From positions 21,340-85,339 of the forward strand of contig JARXAE010000006.1 of the NCBI GenBank assembly GCA_029866005.1: a DNA stretch of 64,000 bases, read 5' to 3'. The notes beneath the pieces were generated by a model, which saw only the letters and a program-made list of their open reading frames with translations, ran no database searches and had not been told where the DNA came from. The stretch comes from Fimbriimonas sp. GTDB taxonomy: Bacteria > Armatimonadota > Fimbriimonadia > Fimbriimonadales > Fimbriimonadaceae. A program made the position numbers and the translations under genes. Of this stretch, positions 57,096-64,000 are shown in pieces (the stretch's first letter is position 1; every line of letters starts with the position of its first letter).

Positions 57096-59430
57096 GAGCT
57101 TTCGGAAGGATGAACGACGGCATGAAAAGACCGTTCGGAGTCACCGCTTGAGGCGAGAACAAAACTGCATCAAGCGCGATGTCGGTAGACGAAACCCCCG
57201 TCAGCTCGGCTCGAAACTCGGACTTCGTCGATGGCAATCGGGTTGTGCCGATGTTGTACCAACCAAATCCTGATCCGTATTGATTCACTGGCTCCCCTTG
57301 GATCCGCATAACTTGTCCGCCGAGACGAAACTGAATCCGAGCCCGATCTGATGGGTTTGGGATACGTGCTGCAATCCACACTTCGAGCGACGCCGCAGAC
57401 CGCTGTGAGACGCTTAACGAGGCGTGGATTCGGCCTGTTTGCTCCCCAAACGGGGTTCTGACCGCAAGATAGGATCCGTTACTGCAACCGGCATCCGCAA
57501 CCGACTCGCTAAATGTGTTGTCAGTCGATCGCTCCCACTCCAACCAGTTGTAGCCAACTCCAACTGTCGCAAGGTCTCGGTGGACCTTCTGAGCCGACTG
57601 GAGAGCCTTGTAGGGGCTGGTCTTGGCCAGCTCAGGGTAGTTTCTGAATTCGTAGACCTCGGTCGTGATGTCCCGATGCTCCGACTCAGCCCATGCAAGG
57701 AGTTGGGTCACATCTCGATCCATCCGAACCAATTCGACTTCTGGCACGGGAGGTTCAACTGATCCCGAAACGACAATTGGAACGGAATCCAACGTCATCA
57801 TAATGCCAGTCTTGGTTGGCGTCACCTCGGGAACCGTGTTGTTAACACCTCGAATCAAAGCGGACTTAGCTTCGGGGAATCGGTATTCGAGGCGGATCGG
57901 AGCACGTTCACTCCACATTACGAACGAGGTTCCTGCACCGTTGTTGATCGCGTAGCATCGGATCTCAGGACCTAGGTCAATTCTATTTCCGTCTGCTGGC
58001 GAGGGCAAGGACCAATAGTTTCCAGCAATCTTTCGCGGCGAAGCAGGATTGAGCGCATTCTGTGGAAAGAAGAATCCCATCGGTCTGCTGTCTGCCACCA
58101 TCGGTTTGGCTGACTTGATCAAGGAAAGCTGTTCAGGCGTTGTCGCCCGGACGAACAATCCTCGGACACCTAAACCTCCGAGTTCCTCAAACACCGAGTT
58201 TTGAAGGTTCTCAGGGGTCGCTGCGACGTCTGTCACGATCAGCGGAGCCGGTCTTTTGGTCCTTAGAGATGACGATAAAACTCCGGAGAGGCTTTGAAGA
58301 ATGCTGGATGGGTTCAACTTGCCGAGTTTCACGGTCAGTCCAGAGAGCTCTGAATCTGGCGACTCGAAGAACCACGACCAGCCTGACCACTCCTGAAGAA
58401 TCGGTGCCCCTGACTCCTTGCGCAGGGATCGCATGATCCGGTGAACTCGTCTCGCCCGAGCGGTCGAAATGCACTCCGCCAGATCACGCCAATAAGAAGA
58501 CTTTCTCTGCTCGACCAGAATCGTAGAGTCCTTCGCAGGATTAAGCATCAAACTTACGCCTCGGGTGCCGTTCCAAAGCGGTACAAGCTTCGCGGCAAAG
58601 ATGAATGCATTTCGATCCGAGTTGCCCGTCTCGACGATTTCGCCTCGTTCGTTGATCTTGCCGCTGAAATCCGAGTCGATTCCGCGAAGCTGCCACGCTT
58701 TGACCAACGTTGCCAAATTTCTGTACTTTTGCTCAAGATACTCAGCAAACTCGCGCTGAAACATGGGGTTTGTCGGCACAAATCCGTTGTCCCTCGCCGC
58801 CAAATATGGAGTGGAACCCAGCGGATTGATGATCCCTCGCAGCCCCGGTTGCGAACCCATGGCGCGAATTTGTCGCAACACGGTATCTCTGCGCTCATCG
58901 AGTCGCTCCCAAAGGTCTTCAACCTCCATCGTGTCACCCTGCGGATAAATGAGAGCCACCTGATCCGAATCCCTCGCCGCCTTCAAGTCGGCTCGTAAAA
59001 CTCCATTGACCACCGGATAACTCCGTTGGCTGATGACCGAGGCGTCGCGGGTTAGGGCAACCACTACATAAGCTCGTGTTGCACCCGGAACCGCAACTGT
59101 GATTGACTGAGGACCGCGGATGCCGTTCACTCTGTAAGACTGCGGTTGCACGGTGAAGCCCGTTGCGCCCGGCATTGAAGTATTTGAGGTAATAAAAAAT
59201 CGTCGCCCTGCCACTTCATCTGCGACTGCTTTCCATGATCCGGTGCCGGGAACTTCGATGTTGAAATCTTGGATGCCGGCGGCTTTGGCCGTCGCTATGA
59301 GCTCCGGATCGAACGAGCACTGAAGCCCAACCGGCAGGTAATCCGCACCATCCCACTGGTACTGCAGGTTCGGACCGACCGTCCACGCCGGGGCGGTTGC
59401 CATCTGGAAAGCCAAAGCCAGCGAGAACAT
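57058..59430 (-). CDS. Large secreted protein, possible glycosidase-like (GH42-reminiscent) fold
   Basis: Signal peptide; VPTNPMFQREFAEYLEQKYRNLATLVKAWQL resembles GH42 segments; C-terminal CBM-like beta region. Confidence 0.6.
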   Translation of the reverse strand: MFSLALAFQMATAPAWTVGPNLQYQWDGADYLPVGLQCSFDPELIATAKAAGIQDFNIEVPGTGSWKAVADEVAGRRFFITSNTSMPGATGFTVQPQSYRVNGIRGPQSITVAVPGATRAYVVVALTRDASVISQRSYPVVNGVLRADLKAARDSDQVALIYPQGDTMEVEDLWERLDERRDTVLRQIRAMGSQPGLRGIINPLGSTPYLAARDNGFVPTNPMFQREFAEYLEQKYRNLATLVKAWQLRGIDSDFSGKINERGEIVETGNSDRNAFIFAAKLVPLWNGTRGVSLMLNPAKDSTILVEQRKSSYWRDLAECISTARARRVHRIMRSLRKESGAPILQEWSGWSWFFESPDSELSGLTVKLGKLNPSSILQSLSGVLSSSLRTKRPAPLIVTDVAATPENLQNSVFEELGGLGVRGLFVRATTPEQLSLIKSAKPMVADSRPMGFFFPQNALNPASPRKIAGNYWSLPSPADGNRIDLGPEIRCYAINNGAGTSFVMWSERAPIRLEYRFPEAKSALIRGVNNTVPEVTPTKTGIMMTLDSVPIVVSGSVEPPVPEVELVRMDRDVTQLLAWAESEHRDITTEVYEFRNYPELAKTSPYKALQSAQKVHRDLATVGVGYNWLEWERSTDNTFSESVADAGCSNGSYLAVRTPFGEQTGRIHASLSVSQRSAASLEVWIAARIPNPSDRARIQFRLGGQVMRIQGEPVNQYGSGFGWYNIGTTRLPSTKSEFRAELTGVSSTDIALDAVLFSPQAVTPNGLFMPSFILPKAPKKDPKKGSDGL

Positions 59431-59468
59431 GATTTGATTGTACAGCAGGGCTGGGTACCATCAACCCT

Positions 59469-61448
59469 GTGAAAGTTGCTGATCCTGCGCTCACCGAGAA
59501 GTGTATCAATACGATTCGGGGGCTCTCCATTGATGGCGTGCAAAAAGCCAATTCCGGTCACCCAGGTCTTCCGATGGGAGCCGCGCCGATGGCATTTACG
59601 CTGTGGGATCGGTATCTTAAGCATAGCCCGAAACATCCAAAGTGGTTCGACCGCGACCGATTCATTCTGTCCGCAGGCCACGGATCGATGCTGATCTACT
59701 CACTTTTACACCTGACAGGCTACGATTTGTCGATTGAGGATCTCAAGCAGTTTCGCCAACCTCATAGCCGAACCCCTGGGCACCCAGAGAACACCTTGAC
59801 CCCTGGCGTCGAAATGGCAACTGGACCGCTTGGGCAAGGATTTGCGCACGGCATTGGAATGGCGATTGCGGAAGCTCACTTAGCTGCAAAATACAATCGC
59901 CCTGGTCATGAGATCATCAACCACTACACTTACGCAATCGTCTCCGACGGCGATCTCATGGAGGGAATCTCCAGTGAGGCCGGTTCAATGGCTGGACACC
60001 TTGGCCTTGGGAAGCTGATTTACCTCTATGACGACAACATGATCTCGATCGATGGGTCGACAAAGCTGGCGTTTACTGAAGATGTCGAACATCGTTTTCA
60101 GGCGTTTGGTTGGCACGTGGTCGAGGTGGATGGTCATGATGCCGATTCGGTAGCTGAAGGAATCGAAGAAGCCCGCCGAGTTGACGATCGACCATCACTA
60201 ATCATGGTCAAGACGACCATCGGATTCGGCTCTCCCAACAAAGCGGGTACTGCAAAGGCCCACGGTTCACCTCTCGGGCCAGATGAAGTGAAGCTGACGA
60301 AGGAAGCGCTCGGCATACCTCTAGAGCCGGACTTCTTTGTCCCATCCGACGTCGCCCTTGCCATGGATGCTTCCGCCAGTGGGGAAGTAAGGGTCGCCGA
60401 TTGGGATGCAAGGTTCCTTGCTTATGCGGCTGAATACCCCGCTGAGGCCGCTGAGCTCCAGCTCATCATTGATGGCAATCTTCCAGGGGGTTGGGAAGAC
60501 GTTCTACCGTCGTTCTCCGATCCAATGGCAACCCGCAAAAATGGCGAAGCCGTACTTGCTGCATTAGGAAAAGTGGTCCCATCTCTCTTGGGCGGCTCGG
60601 CAGATCTTGCCGAGTCCACATTTACCCACATCCACGGTGAGACCACTTTCCAGAAGAACAACCGAACCGGTCGAAACTTCTGCTTTGGAGTGCGAGAGCA
60701 CGCGATGGCTGCCGCCTGTAACGGCATGCAGCTTCACGGTCTCAAAGCAGTAGCCAGTTCGTTTGTGCAGTTCACTGATTACTGCCGCCCCTCAATTCGA
60801 CTTGCAGCCCTGATGGAGTGTCCATCGCTGTTCGTCTTCACTCACGATTCAATCGGTCTCGGGGAAGATGGCCCGACTCACCAGCCTGTCGAGCATCTCG
60901 CTGCAATGCGCGCGATTCCTAACCTCAACACCTTCCGTCCGGCGGACGGAAATGAAACCTCAGCAGGCTACAAGGTCGCACTAGAAAGCCAGCAAACGCC
61001 GACCCTTCTTATCCTCTCTCGCCAGAACTTGCCGGTGGTCACACCGAGTGACGTCAAGAACCATCCAGCCGAAAAGGGGGCATACGTCTTGTCGGAAGCA
61101 AGTGAAGAAGCCAAACTGATCCTCATCGGCACCGGGAGCGAAGTGCAGCTTTGCCTCGGAGCGCAAAAGGAACTTGAAGCTCAAGGTGTACCGACCCGAG
61201 TGGTCAGCATGCCTAGCCACTTCCTGTTCGAGAAGCAGGATTCAAGTTACAAGCAACAAGTCCTTCCGAAAGGAGTCAAGACGGTGAGTGTCGAGGCCGG
61301 AACTTCCTTTGGCTGGGCAAAGTACTCACACGCGCAGGTTTCGATCGATACGTTTGGCGTGAGCGGCCCAGCCCCGGCGTTGTTTGAGGAGTTTGGATTC
61401 ACAGTTCCGAACGTTGTCAAGGTCGCACAGGAGCTATTCAATGCGTAA
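59469..61448 (+). CDS. tkt: Transketolase (GTG start)
   Basis: [81 protein letters not shown]. Confidence 0.98.
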   Translation: MKVADPALTEKCINTIRGLSIDGVQKANSGHPGLPMGAAPMAFTLWDRYLKHSPKHPKWFDRDRFILSAGHGSMLIYSLLHLTGYDLSIEDLKQFRQPHSRTPGHPENTLTPGVEMATGPLGQGFAHGIGMAIAEAHLAAKYNRPGHEIINHYTYAIVSDGDLMEGISSEAGSMAGHLGLGKLIYLYDDNMISIDGSTKLAFTEDVEHRFQAFGWHVVEVDGHDADSVAEGIEEARRVDDRPSLIMVKTTIGFGSPNKAGTAKAHGSPLGPDEVKLTKEALGIPLEPDFFVPSDVALAMDASASGEVRVADWDARFLAYAAEYPAEAAELQLIIDGNLPGGWEDVLPSFSDPMATRKNGEAVLAALGKVVPSLLGGSADLAESTFTHIHGETTFQKNNRTGRNFCFGVREHAMAAACNGMQLHGLKAVASSFVQFTDYCRPSIRLAALMECPSLFVFTHDSIGLGEDGPTHQPVEHLAAMRAIPNLNTFRPADGNETSAGYKVALESQQTPTLLILSRQNLPVVTPSDVKNHPAEKGAYVLSEASEEAKLILIGTGSEVQLCLGAQKELEAQGVPTRVVSMPSHFLFEKQDSSYKQQVLPKGVKTVSVEAGTSFGWAKYSHAQVSIDTFGVSGPAPALFEEFGFTVPNVVKVAQELFNA

Positions 61449-63621
61449 GTCACTTTGGGTACTAGGATTGGCGTTTGGAGGGTTTGCGCTCGGCAAAGAC
61501 CTGCCACAGACTGAGATTTCGCTTCAGCGACTTTACCAATATCCGTTGATCAACGGAAGATCGCCATCCGCGCCAGCGATGTCACCCGACGGCTCCAAGA
61601 TCGTTTTCGGTTGGAACCAAACTGGTGTTCGGAAGCTCGATCTGTACGTCGTTGACTTTCCAAACGGGAAGCCCAAGATGATTGTGGAAGCCGCGAAGAT
61701 CGTTGAGCTCCCGCGCCAGGATGATATCCGCACCGAGCAGGAGAAGACTGAGTCTGTCTTGTACGATGGTGGAATCAGTGGGGCCCAGTGGGCTCCGGAT
61801 AGCGGGGAGCTGATGTTCTCTTACAAAGGCCGAACTTGGCTATGCGAGCCAGATGGGTCCAAGCTTAGACCCCTCGTTGACGGATCAAGCAGCATCGGTG
61901 GACCTCAGTACACAGAGGACGGCAAGTCCCTCGCCTACTCAAACGGAACCAACGTCTTTCGAATGGATCGAAAGACAGGATTCACCAAGCAGCTCACCTA
62001 CCTTAGCAAGCCGCGCACCAGCATTGAGCAGTTCGAGTTCTCCCTGACCGGCAAACACCTCGGCGTAGTTTGGGGTGACAGCACCAAAATGGGAAGCCAT
62101 CAAATGATGGACTTCTCGAAGGACCGCGCGACGGTGGTTCCGATCACCCGAATGTGGAACGGCGATACACCGGTTGATAACCAAATCGGAGTTGTTTCGG
62201 CGGATGGAGGGGTCATCAAATTCGTTAAGGACTTCCCGCGATACATGTGGCTGAAAGGCTTTACCTGGTCGCCCGATGGTACCAAACTCGCTGTTGCTTG
62301 GATCAGCGATGACTTCATGAAGTACACCATCTCGGTCATCGATCCAGAGACGGCAGAAAAGAAGGACATCTACAAAGAAGAAGCTCCTGCCAACACGATC
62401 AACGATTGGCGCGACATTGCTTGGACGAAGGACTCAAAGCAGATTCTCTTTGGAACCGACATTCGTGACGGAAAGCTCACCAACCGCGCGCTGTACAAGA
62501 TGAATCCGGACGGAACCGACGTCAAACCGGTCTACTTCGAGCTTCACGATCTAGGTAACTGGATGCGCCCCAAGCACTCAGATCGCCTTATTCTGGTCAC
62601 CGCCTCAAAGAGCCCGTTGACCACCGAGATCGTGATCCAGGAAGCAGACGGCAAGCGCAAGGAGCACATCGTGATTCCCAATGGACAGTCCACGCAAAAG
62701 GCATTCAATTGGGCAGAACTCCCCTTTGTGAGTGAGGACGGAAAGAAAATTGCCACGATGGCTTCGGCTCGCAACCTCAATAACGAACTGTATGCCGTCG
62801 AACCGGTCCAGAAAAGGATCACCGTTTCGCAACAGCCTGAGTTTAAAAAGATCCAGTGGGCTGACACCAAAGAAGTTACATTCCCGACAAGTGACGGTCG
62901 AACCATCCACGGCGTGATGTTCACCCGGCCTGGTCTCGATCTGACCAAGAAGCACCCAGCAGTTCTCAGCAACATCTACGCCGATAGCGCCAAGAGCGGT
63001 TGGGGCGGCTGGATGGAGAACTACATGGCAATGAACCTCGATTTCGTGGTTCTGTGCGTCGATTTCCGCTCCAGCTGGGGCTACGATGGCGACTTCAACG
63101 GCGGTTACTACAAGAAGATGGGAATCATCGACGTTGACGAAGCCGTTGACGCAAAGAAATTCCTCGTTTCAACCGGGTATGTCAAGCCAGACCGAGTCGG
63201 AATCTGGGGTTGGAGCTATGGTGGGTTTCTCACCTGCATGACTCTGCTCACCAAACCTGACGAGTTCCACGCCGGAGTTGCTGTTGCGTCCGTAACTGAC
63301 TGGAAGAGCTACAACGAGTGGTATACACGCCGCCGACTTGGTCTCGTGAAGGATGACAAAGACAAGATCTTTGAGAAGACTTCACCGGTCTATAACGCAC
63401 AAAACGGACTGAAGGACAACCTCCTTCTGGTGCACGGAATGCTGGACGACAACGTCCTCTACCAAGACACGGCTCGACTGCAACAGAAACTGATCGAAGC
63501 TGGTTCGCACTTCGATCTGATGACCTATCCTCGCGACGATCACTCGATCAGCAAAGACACTTCGCGGCCGCACGTGATGTCAACCGTAGTGAAGTATCTG
63601 TGGGAGAAGCTCAGCGACTAG
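61441..63621 (+). CDS. Secreted S9 prolyl oligopeptidase-family peptidase
   Basis: Start [14 protein letters not shown] overlaps tkt by 8 nt; [14 protein letters not shown] (GxSxGG), [19 protein letters not shown]. Confidence 0.93.
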   Translation: MRKSLWVLGLAFGGFALGKDLPQTEISLQRLYQYPLINGRSPSAPAMSPDGSKIVFGWNQTGVRKLDLYVVDFPNGKPKMIVEAAKIVELPRQDDIRTEQEKTESVLYDGGISGAQWAPDSGELMFSYKGRTWLCEPDGSKLRPLVDGSSSIGGPQYTEDGKSLAYSNGTNVFRMDRKTGFTKQLTYLSKPRTSIEQFEFSLTGKHLGVVWGDSTKMGSHQMMDFSKDRATVVPITRMWNGDTPVDNQIGVVSADGGVIKFVKDFPRYMWLKGFTWSPDGTKLAVAWISDDFMKYTISVIDPETAEKKDIYKEEAPANTINDWRDIAWTKDSKQILFGTDIRDGKLTNRALYKMNPDGTDVKPVYFELHDLGNWMRPKHSDRLILVTASKSPLTTEIVIQEADGKRKEHIVIPNGQSTQKAFNWAELPFVSEDGKKIATMASARNLNNELYAVEPVQKRITVSQQPEFKKIQWADTKEVTFPTSDGRTIHGVMFTRPGLDLTKKHPAVLSNIYADSAKSGWGGWMENYMAMNLDFVVLCVDFRSSWGYDGDFNGGYYKKMGIIDVDEAVDAKKFLVSTGYVKPDRVGIWGWSYGGFLTCMTLLTKPDEFHAGVAVASVTDWKSYNEWYTRRRLGLVKDDKDKIFEKTSPVYNAQNGLKDNLLLVHGMLDDNVLYQDTARLQQKLIEAGSHFDLMTYPRDDHSISKDTSRPHVMSTVVKYLWEKLSD

Positions 63622-63631
63622 CTGAGATCTC

Positions 63632-63662
63632 GGAGTTTGGGGTTCGAGTAACTCCAAACTCC
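63632..63662. terminator. Stem-loop between convergent S9 peptidase and SIS-domain genes
   Basis: GGAGTTTGGGGTT-CGAG-TAACTCCAAACTCC. Confidence 0.65.
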
Positions 63663-63668
63663 ATTCAA

Positions 63669-64000
63669 CTACAGGGTCTCGGTCACCTTGTTCAAGTGCC
63701 GAGCCGCATCAGGATTGAGTCCACGGGACCTTGCAACATGAAGGGCAAGCCATTGCCCAAAGACGATGTCCCATATGGGAGCGACCGGTGCCGGCACATC
63801 CGGCGCATCGACTTCGATGATCTCACATCCCTGATCACGAAGTCCCGGCATCGACCCAAAGTAACTTAGGGCGACCGAGCCGTGTCCGGCAAGCGCCTTC
63901 GGGCCGTGTTCAAAGTCTGCCGCCGAGTACGCCTTACATGGCACCAATGCACATTCCATTAGCTTCAAAGCCGTTTCTAGGGCAGTGCAGAACCCATAGC
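63669..64000 (-). CDS. SIS-domain protein (GlmS C-terminal-like/sugar isomerase), partial at window end
   Basis: Frame open at the edge: YGFCTALETALKLMECALVPCKAYSAADFEHGPKALAGHGSVAL resembles the GlmS isomerase ALEIALKLKE...EAxxxxDFxHGP motif. Confidence 0.85.
   Translation of the reverse strand, partial: YGFCTALETALKLMECALVPCKAYSAADFEHGPKALAGHGSVALSYFGSMPGLRDQGCEIIEVDAPDVPAPVAPIWDIVFGQWLALHVARSRGLNPDAARHLNKVTETL

Overview
The window looks like a chromosomal, mostly housekeeping segment of a Gram-negative-type bacterium. The gene complement (a PEP-CTERM protein, many secreted hydrolases, an Hfq) reminds me of Armatimonadota/Fimbriimonadia, but this is low-confidence inference. About 55 CDS are supportable. 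They include dnaE, infB, nusA, ylxR, hfq, miaA, dapF, glmU, prs, upp, trpA, aroC, pstB, scpA/scpB, smpB, tkt and aat, plus many secreted hydrolases and peptidases. Four tRNA genes (Glu, Cys, Asp, Phe) all encode their CCA. I saw no CRISPR array, transposase, prophage or recognisable defence island. The best leads are: (1) a LacI-GH5-SDR-ThuA-SDR operon preceded by two LacI-type operators in perfect inverted arrangement; (2) a rho-independent terminator in the nusA leader; (3) a miaA frame that has its P-loop but no ATG/GTG/TTG start; (4) a polysaccharide-export gene whose reading frame begins at the last base of tRNA-Phe; (5) a decayed LUD-domain tail hidden in an intergenic gap; (6) a one-base frameshift in tspO; and (7) a PEP-CTERM-tagged metzincin. 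No complete undescribed system is evident, so these are mostly local anomalies and regulatory hypotheses. Everything was read by eye; no database search was run.
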